A stretch of 64,000 bases of DNA from Prunus persica (GCF_000346465.2 NC_034009.1:18433606-18497605); one strand, 5' to 3'; shown: positions 1 through 10,963, counted from the first letter of the stretch. A program made the numbers and translations. Notes: generated from the letters alone by a model not told the origin.

Positions 1-67
1 GGCATGCATGGGGATACTCATCAAGCATTGAGACTGACAAAGTTATTAGAACCCTGAGGCTGAGGTT

Positions 68-540
68 TGTTTATACCGAAATAAACGGCCTATTACCACC
101 GAACACGTGGATAGGATCGATTCTGATCAACGGACCCCTTCGGCATGCTCCCTACCGAAGCCATCTATCTTGGCCCCTTTTACCATCAGACACGTGCCAT
201 GCTCACAATTCATGTCCAGAGTCCCACATCGAAAATATGAGCACAGTGCACACCTCCCAAGGCCTATATAAGGAGACCCATATCCCCAAAAGGAGGGGAT
301 CAGAACTAACGGTACACTATCGTGTGATATGTCAGTTAAACTTTACTAAATCCGTACTTACTTAAGCATCGGAGAGCCTTCGGCCGGTACCGCACCGGTA
401 TCCCAAGGATTTACCGAACGTGTCCTTTTGTAGGTACTCACCCCTCCGGAGTAGATCACTTACCGAGGACAGTCACCTACCGAAGGGATAATTTGACTAA
501 GTTGACGAAATAAGTGGTAAACCATTTTTTCGCATCAACA
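68..540 (+). repeat. 5' LTR of the Tat element
   Basis: Starts TG and ends CA and matches 9934-10405 almost exactly. It holds a TATA box at 265-272 and, near its 3' end (about 363-400), a GC-rich motif around GGAGAGCCTTCGGCC. A weaker version of this motif occurs in the LTR of the unrelated-looking Tat element at 29636. The pentamer CCGAA/TTCGG occurs seven times in this 473-bp LTR. Confidence 0.95.
265..272 (+). promoter_or_regulatory. TATA box of the 5' LTR
   Basis: TATATAAG within GGCCTATATAAGGAG, placed mid-LTR as expected for the promoter that drives the genomic RNA. The same motif sits at 10131-10138 in the 3' LTR. Confidence 0.75.
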
Positions 541-562
541 GTTTCGCGCCGTCTGTGGGAAA
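541..562 (+). other. Primer-binding-site region of the Tat element
   Basis: Directly after the 5' LTR the sequence runs GTTTCGCGCCGTCTGTGGGA. Plant gypsy elements commonly show GGCGCCGTCTGTGGGAA here, so this is read as the tRNA primer site with one or two changes. The priming tRNA was not identified. Confidence 0.55.
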
Positions 563-597
563 CGAGAAAAATCATCAACCTACTATCTCCAAAACAC

Positions 598-2408
598 ATG
601 GGGACCACTTCAATACCCACGTTCTTAACGGAAGATGGGGTACCGTTCGGAAGGCAGAGCGGAGCTAGCCCAGCGCTACCTCCAAGCACTCCCTTCGGAA
701 ACGCCCCCGCTACCCAAACAACCGCCGAAGCCGAGCTGGCAGCCCAAATCGCAACCTTACGGAAGGACATGGCGAGGCTTCAGGAACACAACAACTTTCT
801 TTCGTCCAAGGTGGACGAAACCCAGCAGCTGCTTCACCAGCAGCAACCGCGGAACATCCAGACAACTCGCTCCTCCGAGAGCTTGCAAACCCCCTGTGGG
901 AAGAACAAACGCGGGAAGATAGCGAAGGCAATGCCCACACCTTCCAGAGAGCTAGTAGTTCCGGCACCAAAGGATCAGCCGCACATCCCCAGGAAAGTCT
1001 ACTTCGATTGCCGACATAGGCTAAACGATCGGGAACGTCGCGCTAACGATCGGGAGGCAGAGAGAGAGAGGTCTCCGATCGGTATTGGCGCTCGAATAAG
1101 GGACTCACGGATGAAAATCCTAGGAGACAAGTCACCTATTCGGAAGGTCAGAGGACTAGATCCTACCGAGTCGTCGGAATCCGAGTACATCCCTACCAAG
1201 ACACACACTTCCACCTACCGTTCGGCAACACCTTCACGGTGTGCGGGAGATAATTCACTGGGCCTACAATGACAATCGGAAGATTACGGCGCCGAAGAAA
1301 TCCCTAGCCGAGACCCCATTGTCCGACTCCTTTTTCAGAAAGTCCAGAAGATGGAAAACGACAACGCTCGCTCCCAAGAACCGGAATGGGGAAAGCTTCG
1401 ACCTGGACCATTCACCAGGCGCATCCGGGATTCTCGGCAGGACAGGGAGGTGCAGCAACTGCGTATACCGTTCTATACGGGAACGGAGGACCCCCTAACA
1501 CACCTCCACTCATTTCAGTCCGCCATCGGATGCAAGGGCCTGAGCGATGAAGGGCAGTGCCTGCTATTCCCGTCCTCCCTTACCGAGGCAGCCCTGAACT
1601 GGTTCTATCGGTTGGAGCCGGAAACGGTAGCCTCCTTCGACGAGCTGAAGCAGATTTTCCTCAACCACTTCATGATCCAAACGGACCGTCTCTACTCCGC
1701 CGATGATCTGTACATGATTCGGCAAAGAGAGGACGAACCATTGAGAGAATACGCCGCGCGCTTTAGTCATGAGTACTCAAGGTGTCCAGAAACAGATGAT
1801 AGGGCAGCCTACGGCGCCTTCAAGAGTGGCCTTCGATCCTCGCATTTCCGATGCCTAGTACACAGCAGCAACTGGCGCACGTACGACGAACTGATGAAGC
1901 AGGCGGCAATCCACGCAAAGGCCGAATACTTCAACTCGAAACCCACGGTTTCGGCACCACGAGGAGATGCGGAACCAAGTGCCTATCCTGCAAAGGCGCC
2001 ACCCTACGAGCAAGTCGACACCTTCTCGGCGGGTCATAAGAGGAAAGACGACCGCGCCGATCGAAGGGAGCACTCGAAGAAAGGAAAGGGAAGTATGGTC
2101 GCAACGACAACCGAGCGCCCCTGCCGAATCGTGATCACGGCAGCGAGATCTTCACCCTACTGAACACTACCTACGAGGCAGTCCTGATGAACGAACAGGA
2201 AATAATACCAAAGCCGAATCAACGAAGACCCAATCGGCAAGACAATCGGGATACCGGTAAATTCTGCCGATACCATCAGCACAACAGCCATAATACGGAA
2301 GACTGTATAAGTCTGAGAAAAATTGTCGAACGGTTGATCAGAGAGGGGAAACTTGACCAGTATATCGCCCGGCAGCCACCGGCGCCGGTGCCGAATGCAA
2401 ATCGGTAG
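598..2408 (+). pseudogene. gag of the Tat element (interrupted)
   Basis: The capsid-region polyprotein that would package the element RNA. The ATG at 598 is the first Met in a frame open from 514. The N-terminal part (598-1272) is charged, with a short predicted coiled coil (near LRKDMARLQEHNNFL). A TGA at 1270-1272 breaks it; the same frame continues into the retrotransposon gag domain (about 1450-1920; motifs FYTGTEDPLTHL and LNWFYRLEP). A frameshift near 2090-2150 moves the frame, after which CRYHQHNSHNTEDC (about 2263-2304) resembles the CxxH...HxxxxC zinc-knuckle-like motif of this lineage. A further TAG lies at 2406-2408. Not functional as it stands. Confidence 0.85.
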
Positions 2409-5400
2409 ATAAACATGATAAGCACTATCAGCGGCGGCCCCACCATCGCAGGACTGAGCAACCGTTCAATGAAGCAATACGTGCGTGCTGCACAGTTTCC
2501 TCAGGTATTCGGCATAGAGGTGAATCGCCACCATGAAACACCGAAGGATCATTGGGAGCCGATCACGTTTTGCAAGGAAGAGGAACAGGGCATCCTCTAC
2601 CCCCACGACGACCCAATGATTGTCCGAGCCGAAATCGCCGATTACGATGTAGGGCGAGTACTGATCGATACCGGGAGCTCGGGTAAACGTGATCTTTGCC
2701 GAAGCTTTCCGAGAAATGGGAATAAAGGACAGCCAGGTCGACCGGCAGTTGACGCCTTTGCTAAGTTTCTCTGGGGACTTGGTCCAACCGGTCGGTAGTG
2801 TAAAACTGCCAATTACCTTCGGTACCGCGCCAAGGAGAACGACGGTGTACGATCAGTTCCTCATCGTTGACTGCCCGACGGCGTACAACGTCATTGTTGG
2901 ACGAACGGCACTGACCAGGGTCAAGGCGCATCTTTCCCCACACATGCTGTTGATGAAATTCCCGACCCCCAATGGCGTGGGGGCTGTCAGGGGAAATCAT
3001 CTAAGCGCGCGGACTTGCTACGCCACGGCAATCAAGTCAACCTCTTTCAAAGTCCCCGACGAGACCATGTCTGTTCAGGGGATACCGAACGGTACGGGAC
3101 CAGTTGATGACCCTAGGGATGAGTCCCCCAACTCCTCATACACAGCCTACCGAAACATTGGAGATGATAACCCTGAGCGAAGAGCAGCCCGATCGTCGGG
3201 TTAGAATCGGCACTAGACTAACCCCTGCCCTCCGAACGCAGTTCATAGACTTCTTACGGTACCATTCGGAAGTGTTCGCATGGTCTTACGAAGACATGCC
3301 CGGCATAAACCCCGAGATCGTCAGCCATAAACTCAGCATTTCCCCCGCCTACAAGCCTGTAAAACAGAAGCGGCGTTCGTATGATGCCGAACGGTACGAA
3401 GCCATGCGCACGGAAGTTGACAAACTTCAAACCATCGGCTTCATCAGGGAGGTTACATACCCGGTATGGCTGGCAAATTCGGTCATGGTCCGGAAGGGTA
3501 CAGGCGGCTGGCGAATGTGCTAAGACTATACCGATCTGAACAAGGCCTGCCCCAAGGACAGCTTTCCGTTGCCACGGATAGACCAGCTCGTGGACGCCAC
3601 CACCGGACACGAATTGCTCAGCTTCATGGACGCCTATTCAGGATACAACCAGATTTTCATGCATCCACCCGACAGCTAGCACACCACCTTCATTACAGAC
3701 AGAGGGTTGTACTGTTACAATGTCATGCCGTTCGGACTGAAGAACGCGGGGGCAACGTATCAGAGGCTTGTCAACAGAATCTTCGCCAAATACATCGGCA
3801 GCATCATGGAGGTCTACGTTGACGACATGTTGGTAAAAACCAGAACTGCCGAAGAGCACCTGCACAATTTGTCAATCATGTTCGGCATACTGAAAGATTA
3901 CCGGATGAGGCTGAACCCGATGAAATGCGCCTTCGGTGTATCTTCCGGGAAATTCCTCGGATTCATGATTAGTCACAGGGGTATCGACGCGAATCTCGAA
4001 AAAATAAAGGCCATCATCGACATGGAGAGGCCAAAGACGACAAAGGACATTCAAAGCCTTACCGGACGAGTGGCTGCCTTAACTCGCTTCATATCAAAGG
4101 CAACCGACAAATGTGTACCGTTCTTTAAAGCCTTGAAAGGGGGCAAACGGAATATCATATGGACTGCTGAATGTGATAAAGCGTTTCAAGACTTAAAGGA
4201 CTACATGGGCAAAGCACCTCTTCTGTCAAAACCACTACATGGGGAGATTCTCTATCTATACCTTTCGGTATCTAGCACTGCCGTCAGTTCGGTATTGATT
4301 CGAAAGCCAGAGAAGGCAGAGCTACCGATCTTCTACGTCGGTAAGGCACTCCAGAGTGCCGAACTTCGGTATCCCCCATTAGAGCAGCTCGCACTAGCTC
4401 TGGTGGTCTCGTCACGAAGGCTTCGGCCATACTTTCAAGCGCACGGAATCAAAGTCCTGACTAACCAACCGCTTCGGCAAGTGCTCCAAAAACCAGAGAC
4501 TTCTGGGCGATTGATAAAGTGGGCGATTGAACTCGGAGAATTCGATATACAATTCATGCCAAGGCCCGCCGAAAAGGGTCAAGCCATTGCCGATTTCATC
4601 TCTGAGCTCACCCCATCAACGACACAGGAGATACCCGAGCCAGTCACCGAAACCAGAACGCCGATGGAGGTAGACGCCGAACGGTTCGACGCCTCAAATC
4701 CCGTATGGATTCTGCACGTCGACGGCTCGGCAAACCAATAAGGGTGTGGAGCAGGTTTGGTACTAACAACACCGGAGGGACTCAAGATCGAGTACGCCCT
4801 CCGATTCAACTTCCGAACCTCCAACAATGAAGCAGAATATGAGGCTCTCTTGGCCGGCCTTCGGTTAGCCAAGAGCATGAATGCAAAACAGATCAGGATT
4901 CATAGCGACTCCCAGCTCATTGTGAACCAGGTAACGGCAGACTTCGTGGCCAGAGACGCCTCCATGAACGCCTACCTTTCGTCTACCCACTAGCTGCTCC
5001 AGAGCTTCCGAGCCTACGAGATCAAGCAGATCCCCAGAAACGAAAACAGCCATGCCGATGCATTGGCACGGCTAGCTTCGGCAATCAATGATAAGGTCGG
5101 AAGAAAAGTGCCGGTGGAAATTCTTGCCCAACCGAGCACGATAGCCTCCGAAATATGTACCGTACGGTACGAAGATACATGGATGTCGCCTATCTACTCA
5201 TACCTGACCAACGGCACTCTTCCAGAGGACAAGGCCCAGGCCCGAAAGCTTAGGTAACGATCGGCAAGGTACACCGTCATCAACGACGTCCTTTACAAAC
5301 GTGGCTACATGACTCCGTATCTCAAGTGCCTTACGGCAGAACAGGGGGGCTACGTCCTCCGGGAGATCCACAATGGTGTTTGCGGCGACCATTCCGGGTC

Positions 5401-6415
5401 CCGGTCACTCGCGCACAAAGCTTTTCGGCAGGGATACTTCTGGCCGACCATGCACCAGGACGCCAGTTCGCTTGTGAAGAAATGTGATAAATGTCAGCGC
5501 TTCGGCAACATACAGCATATCCCCGCCGAACCCCTGACACCAATCGTGAGTCCTTGGCCTTTCGCACAATGGGGACTAGACCTGATCGGTCCTATGCCGC
5601 AAGGTAAAGGCCAGGTGAAATACGCTGTGGTTGCCGTTGACTATTTCACCAAATGGGTGGAAAACGAACCTCTTCCAACCATAACGGCAGCGAGGGTAGA
5701 AGACTTCGTCTGGACTCACATTTGTTGCCGTTTCGGTATCCCGTATGCAATCATTACCGACAATGGTAGACAGTTCGATTCGGAGCTCTTCAGGCAATTT
5801 TGCACCCGCCTGAAAATCAACTTGTTTTTCGCATCACCGGCCCATCCCCAGTCAAACGGTCAAGTAGAAGCAATAAACAAAATCATCAAGAAACTGCTGA
5901 AACGGCAGCTGGACAAAGCCAAAGGAGCCTGGCCAGAAAAGCTTCCCGAAGCGCTATGGGCCATTCGGACCTCCTACCGAACGTCCACAGGAGAGACCCC
6001 TTTCTCTTTGGCTTTCGGTTCGGAAGCCGTTGTGCCGGTAGAAATTGGCGAACCTTCCTACCGAACGGAAACCTTCGCACCGAAGCCAAATGAAGAAGCA
6101 CTTTCTCTAAGCCTCGACCTTCTTGAAGAGCACCGGGCACATGCCAACCTTCGGAACGAGGCCTACAAGCAACGTGTCTCTCGGTATTACGACTCTAGAG
6201 TCAGACACCGCTCATTCCGAATCGGTGATTGGGTCATGAGGAAGGTGTCCCTAGCAACTAAGGATGCCACGGAAGGAACCCTCGGACCTTCCTAGGAAGG
6301 ACCTTATGAGATCATCGGTATCCTTCGATTGGGAACCTACCGCCTAGGAGATTCCAACGGCAAGACCCTCGGTCATCCTTGGAACGTAGAACATCTCAAG
6401 TACTATTTCAAGTAA
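2409..6415 (+). pseudogene. pol of the Tat element: protease, RT, RNase H, second RNase H, integrase (interrupted)
   Basis: Protease has the DTGSS active-site motif near 2670, followed at once by an apparent one-base insertion that shifts frame. Another shift lies near 3110-3170, and from there one frame runs to 6415. RT shows FIREVTYPVWLANSV, LLSFMDAYSGYNQI and the catalytic YVDDML (about 3815). RNase H follows, then a second RNase H starting ILHVDGSANQ (about 4708) with NEAEYEAL and HSDSQL. Integrase has an HHCC zinc region (5350-5510) and the D, D, E residues in GLDLIGP, ITDNGRQF and GQVEAINK. In-frame stops lie at 3521, 3677, 4739, 4991, 5255 and 6293. At 4739, 4991 and 6293 family conservation suggests original CAA, CAG and TGG codons. 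The normal end is the TAA at 6413-6415. Confidence 0.9.
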
Positions 6416-6849
6416 CCCAGCCTACGGCAGGACAAATTTATAACCTAGCCTACGGTAGGAAAAAATTGTAAACGCCTTTCGGCAGAAATTAATAGAAAGC
6501 CTTCGGCACTATTACTTCAGAAACTCTTGTTAAAATCTCTACTGGCCTACGGCTGCCAATATAGGCAAGATAACGTTCTACGGCATCTTTATTAGCCTAC
6601 GACAATAAATATTTTCGAAATCGTTACCCTACAGATTCCGTCGGAACTTGACAATTTCGAAGTGACCTTTATAACGTCATAAATCTTATACAGCAATAAG
6701 AACAATCGGCAATTGAACAAAATCAGATCGAACAAACAGAAGTAGAGAAAAATATGCATTTAAATTAGAGATGCCCTCGGCATCAAGGTGTTCGGTGCAT
6801 ACAAATAAAAAAAAAACTAAAACTATTACAAGCAAATCAAAGGAGGCCC
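6416..6849. other. Spacer between pol and the antisense gene
   Basis: No reading frame. The first 200 bases contain loosely repeated short units built on CCTACGGCAG and CTTTCGGCAG, then AT-rich sequence with an A-run near 6808. It would hold the 3' end of the antisense transcript. No convincing terminator or polyadenylation signal was singled out. Confidence 0.5.
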
Positions 6850-9269
6850 TCAGGCTTCGTCACCAGCAGCAGCCTCGGCGGATCCAGAGCCTTCGGCGGC
6901 ATCCTCCCCCTCGTAATCTTCAATCATCTCCTCGGTAATCCCTTCTGGTAGAGGAGGAGGGTCGGCAATGAAGTTCAAGTTCAACTTCTGCCCAGGGTTG
7001 TACCGCTTGAATCGGTACAATAGGTCCGCCATCTCCGAGCCCACTTCCTTATCCAGAAGGATAGAGAACTCGAAAGACGAACGGTACCCCTGGATAACTG
7101 ACTGAACCGCAGCCTCGATCTCCGCGGCCTTGGCCCGTTCCGATTCCTCCAGGGCCGCCTGCGCCGCTGCTTTCGCCCGCTCCGACTCCTCCAAGGCCTC
7201 CTGCACCGCGTCTTTGGAAGCCTCGGCATCCTTCGTTGCCTCTAGCGCAGCCTCCAGGAGCCCCTTCATCTCCTCCACCTGCCGTTCGGCAGAGTCTTTC
7301 TCCTTGACCAAGTGGGCGTGCTCCTGGAACGCTTTGCCAGCCTCGGCAACCTTGGACCTGCCGTCCTCGTACGCCTTCTTGGCGCGCTCGGCCGCAGTGA
7401 TGGCCCGCTTAACGCAGAGCCACATATCCATGGATGCCTGCACAAAACACAGAAGGTCAGAAGCACAAAACACAGTCGGCAAAAATGACGAAGGAAGAGG
7501 AAAAATCTTACCGCGGCCTGAAGCCGGAAGGCGCGTCCAGCCTCCTCCCGAAGAAACTTCTTTGGCAGTTCGTCGACCTCCGGCAGCTCCATCTGAGAGC
7601 CGAGCATCATGTGGTTGACGAAGTGGACGGTTTTCGCCGGGCAGGCGATGGAGACGGCCTCGGAAGGACCGTCCTCATCCTCCACCGCAAGGACGGCCCT
7701 GGGAACCTCCGGTTGGCGAGGGCGCTTGGGGACCGGCTCGGCCTCCAGATCGACCGTCTCCGGATGCTTGCCGGCAGCCTTGGAGGTGGCAGCCGAGGCG
7801 TCGGCTGCCACCCCGATGCCTCGGCGCAGCGGCTTCATCGGTGGTGCGCTTCGGAACGGCATCGGCATCAAGCTGCCGAAGGCGATCAGCGAGGGTCTGG
7901 TCCTCCGGATCCGGCACCGGCTGCCGAACGGAAGCCGCCTCGGGCTGCTTTCTTTTCTTTTTGCCCTCCAGGCCCATCATCAGGCGCCTCCTGGAGGACT
8001 TGTTCATCTTTTTGGCCTCGGCAGCTTTCCTGGCGTCCGTCACTGGTCAAAAAGGCACTTAGTCAGTTCGGCGAGCAAAGACAATATACAAAAAAAAAAA
8101 AGGGGAAGAAAGGTCTACATACTCTCGGCAGGGTCGACAAGGCCGGCTCTGATGAGGTTGTCGGTGAAGAGGAAGCGCGGATAAACTCGCTCGGCAGCGG
8201 GTACTCGCAACCTCACTCTGTCAAGCTGCCGGATCTCTCTCGGCTTGGGGCTCGGCTGCTTGAGTTTGCCTGTCAAACGGAGAAAAATTAATAAAATACA
8301 CCAAGAGAAAAAAAAAAAAGGCCAGCCTACCGATCGGTAATTCGAAAACCTACCGGCAATCTGGAAATTCGTGGGGACTCGAAAGCTAGGGGGTGTTCCC
8401 GATGGCGATTCCCAATCGCCGGAGAGCAACACCCGCCGATTCCTCCATGACTTCTGGGAAGTCGGCACCGAACTAACGAAATGCCCCCGCTCGGCAGCCT
8501 TCATGCAGTTTGCCTGAACCCAGCCGCCGTGATCGGCGCTCTTGGACTTGGTGACGCTGTACAGATACGAGAACTGCTCGTAGGAAGGCTCCCCTTCCTC
8601 GGCAATCCCGAATGCCGCGATCACCCCCATCAGGGCCACCCAGAAGTTAGGGTTGTATTGGCCCGGAGCGTACCCGATCTGCGCAAGGATCCTCTGCACG
8701 GCAGGTTGCAACGGCAATCGAACCCCTTGCACAAGGACGTCGGTGAAGAAGGTCACCTCGCCGTTCGCCGGGTCACTGAGGGACTCAACCAGGCTCGGAA
8801 TCCTCATCCTTACCGAATCAGGGATGAGGTATTCGGCCCTGATCTTCTCCAACTCCCGTTCGGTGATCTTATTGGGCTCCAGGTAATCGACCCCGAACAG
8901 AGCCTTCTGAGGCACACCCACCGGTATCCTAGGCGGCCCTCGGTGGACAATGGTTACCCTCGGGCGGGAGGGACCGGCAATGTCCATGCTTCGACCGGAG
9001 GTGGAGGCCTCGGGTTAGTGCTCGAACGGCCCGACACGGGTACCGTCCTTGTACACCGCGACCAAGGGTAGCGGGTGCCCCATCATGAGCCCCTTGCCGA
9101 TGCCATGGGTGGGAACGGAGTCCACCTCCTCACCGAATAATTCAGCATCGGTGTCATCTCCATCCTCGGCGGCGAGGCTCGCAGCCCCGCTGGACGTATC
9201 CCATCCCGATGACAACTCCTCATCGAATGCGTTGGGCTCATTGCCGAACGGCGATTCGCTATCGGACAT
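6850..9269 (-). pseudogene. Antisense spliced gene carried by the Tat element
   Basis: Coding exons on the minus strand: 9269-8354, 8269-8123, 8042-7512 and 7437-6850, separated by 84-, 80- and 74-nt introns with GT...AG ends (donors GTAGG, GTATGT, GTAAG; acceptors GACAG, ACCAG, TGCAG). A 173-nt intron also precedes the ATG (donor GTAAG at 9442, acceptor TTTGTAG before 9269). The product is about 725 residues: an acidic start, a domain with NPNFWVALMGVIAAFGIA and SQKSWRNRRVLLSGDW, a basic KKRK-rich linker (possible nuclear localisation signal) and an Ala/Glu coiled-coil tail. It resembles the poorly characterised antisense ORFs of Tat elements and proteins annotated as putative plant transposon proteins; function unknown. 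A TAA at 9017-9015 and a one-base frame change near 7790-7860 break this copy. Confidence 0.8.
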
Positions 9270-9588
9270 CTACAAAATAAAGAAAAGGGAAACTAAGGTT
9301 CGTGCCGCACTATCCTACCGATACCTACATCTCTACCTATGGCCACTAGACTACCGAAGGAAGATCCTACTTAACGATCGGCTAGCCTATGCCATGGACA
9401 GACGTATAATAAAAATTCAGGGGGTACCGAACGGTATCTTACCTTGAGTGTTGTGAAAATCGCCTGGATTGCCGTTCACTCCCTCCGGAAATCGCCTCGT
9501 ATGCCGAGAAACACTTCGAAAATCGCATACTCAAGAGCTCTCGCGCAAACTCACAATTGCAAAGTGAACCTTTTATCCGAAGCAACCT

Positions 9589-9598
9589 CTATTTATAG
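9589..9598 (-). promoter_or_regulatory. TATA box for the antisense gene
   Basis: Minus-strand CTATAAATAG in the context TCCCTATAAATAGAGG, about 320 bases upstream of the antisense ATG. With a start site about 30 bases downstream, the 5' UTR would be split by the 9442-9270 intron. Distance, orientation and the good match make this the likely promoter; initiation is inferred. Confidence 0.65.
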
Positions 9599-9911
9599 GG
9601 AGAGAGCTGTAACGGTACGCCTCGAAAGACGAAACGACTCATCAATGCGCCGCCAGACGTGCTTTTGCTGGCCATGCGTCACCCGACGGATGGCGTCATT
9701 AACTGCGCGCCAGGCACAGAAGACGAAGCGTCTCTCTGCCCACTTGCCTCTCAACATCGACGACCCCTCGTGTCCCAGGTCAATTTCTCCCGAACGATAT
9801 TTTCCGAAAGGATCGACGCAAGCGTCTTCCCTCCCCCCAAACGAGCATACCGAACGGCAGGATAACCTCCAAGCTGCCATAGAGAACTAAATTCCCTTCC
9901 GAAGGACCTTC

Positions 9912-9930
9912 GGAAGAGAACTTGGGGGAC
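9912..9930 (+). other. Polypurine tract of the Tat element
   Basis: Purine-rich stretch GGAAGAGAACTTGGGGGA just before the 3' LTR, separated from it by a few bases. This is the standard plus-strand primer position and resembles the TTGGGGGACTACTG end of other plant gypsy elements. Confidence 0.7.
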
Positions 9931-9933
9931 TAC

Positions 9934-10405
9934 TGTTTATACCGAAATAAACGGCCTATTACCACCGAACACGTGGATAGGATCGATTCTGATCAACGGA
10001 CCCCTTCGGCATGCTCCCTACCGAAGCCATCTATCTTGGCCCCTTTTACCATCAGACACGTGCCATGCTCACAATTCATGTCCAGAGTCCCACATCGGAA
10101 ATATGAGCACAGTGCACACCTCCCAAGGCCTATATAAGGAGACCCATATCCCCAAAAGGAGGGGATCAGAACTAACGGTACGCTATCGTGTGATCTGTCA
10201 GTTAAACTTTACTAAATCCGTACTTACTTAAGCATCGGAGAGCCTTCGGCCGGTACCGCACCGGTACCCCAAGGATTTACCGAACGTGTCCTTTTGTAGG
10301 TACTCACCCCTTCGGATTAGATCACTTACCGAGGACAGTCACCTACCGAAGGGATAATTTGACTAAGTTGACGAAATAAGGGTAAACCATTTTTTCGCAT
10401 CAACA
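9934..10405 (+). repeat. 3' LTR of the Tat element
   Basis: Partner of the LTR at 68-540. It is one base shorter because a T is missing near its end (TAAGGG against TAAGTGG), and it differs at six other positions. It is followed directly by the second copy of the AGGTT target-site duplication. Confidence 0.95.
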
Positions 10406-10758
10406 AGGTTAGCTGGGAATTACCCCAAGATAGACTTGATACAGATACCTGGAAAAGTAGTAGGTATGCCCATCAAATACAGAAATGTGGCAATGGCGAT
10501 CATTTATTGGAACTTCAATATTGTTACGCTGCTTCCTGGAGCTTGATGAGCTGCTTGACTTAGGAAGCTGCACAATATTTTGGCACTAGCCATATCAGTG
10601 GAAGTATTATTTTAGTTTGGTCTATCAAGTGTATCCTGGGTTAAAATGCCCTGCCTTTACTAGAAATTCCTATAAATGATCGGCATTGCACTCATATATA
10701 TTTTAGTTTGGACTGCATCATATTCCGTTTCTTAATTTAACATAGTTTTGCTTAACAG

Positions 10759-10908
10759 AACTTTAATGCTATGGTGGGAGATGCAACAATTAGGGCAATA
10801 GGTCCTTGTCTGTGGACACAGCCAAAAGCTGGTGTAGTAATGGTTGTGCCAATCATTGACACCAGGAGCAAAAGTGAATCGGTTTTCTTCAGGCGTTTGA
10901 CATGGGAC
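10759..10908 (+). pseudogene. Glutamate-receptor-like (GLR) channel exon fragment
   Basis: After a good splice acceptor (TTGCTTAACAG) a 150-base open stretch reads NFNAMVGDATIRA ... GVVMVVPIIDTRSK ... FFRRLTWD. Plant GLR channels have a closely similar ligand-binding segment, with a VGD-TI motif, a TQP/TLP turn and VVP before the first membrane helix. The few residues between TIRA and TQP are altered compared with the family. No other GLR exon was recognised nearby, so this is treated as a relic. The Tat element lies just upstream and may have disrupted the same locus. Confidence 0.55.
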
Positions 10909-10963
10909 TGTTGTAAGTTTTATTTCTAGACTCAACTTAAATACTTTGAATCCTAAACTTAAC

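Larger units (their letters stand above)
68..10405 (+). mobile_element. Ty3/gypsy LTR retrotransposon, Tat lineage, with extra antisense gene
   Basis: A structurally complete element of about 10.3 kb. Two LTRs (473 and 472 bp) begin TGTTTATACC and end CATCAACA, and the element is flanked by a perfect 5-bp TSD, AGGTT, at 63-67 and 10406-10410. Domain order gag, protease, reverse transcriptase, RNase H, a second RNase H, integrase is typical of the Tat (Ogre/Retand/Grande-like) lineage; the second RNase H is the diagnostic trait. About 3.5 kb follows integrase and contains a gene on the opposite strand. The LTRs differ by 6 substitutions and 1 indel (about 1.3%), suggesting an insertion under roughly a million years old under commonly used plant rates (inference). 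Gag-pol carries many stops and frameshifts, so movement would need proteins supplied by another copy. Confidence 0.95.

Noticed and set aside
5331..6140. Minus-strand and alternative plus-strand frames across integrase
   Set aside because: Shadows of the integrase frame, which alone carries the HHCC and DDE motifs.
6981..8291. Long plus- and minus-strand frames overlapping the antisense gene (for example 7434-8291 +)
   Set aside because: They are GC-rich shadow frames of the coiled-coil and linker exons, cross introns without splice logic and match no family.
68..10405. Endogenous pararetrovirus or other integrated virus
   Set aside because: LTRs, 5-bp TSD, integrase and gypsy domain order identify a Metaviridae-type retrotransposon, with no movement or envelope gene.
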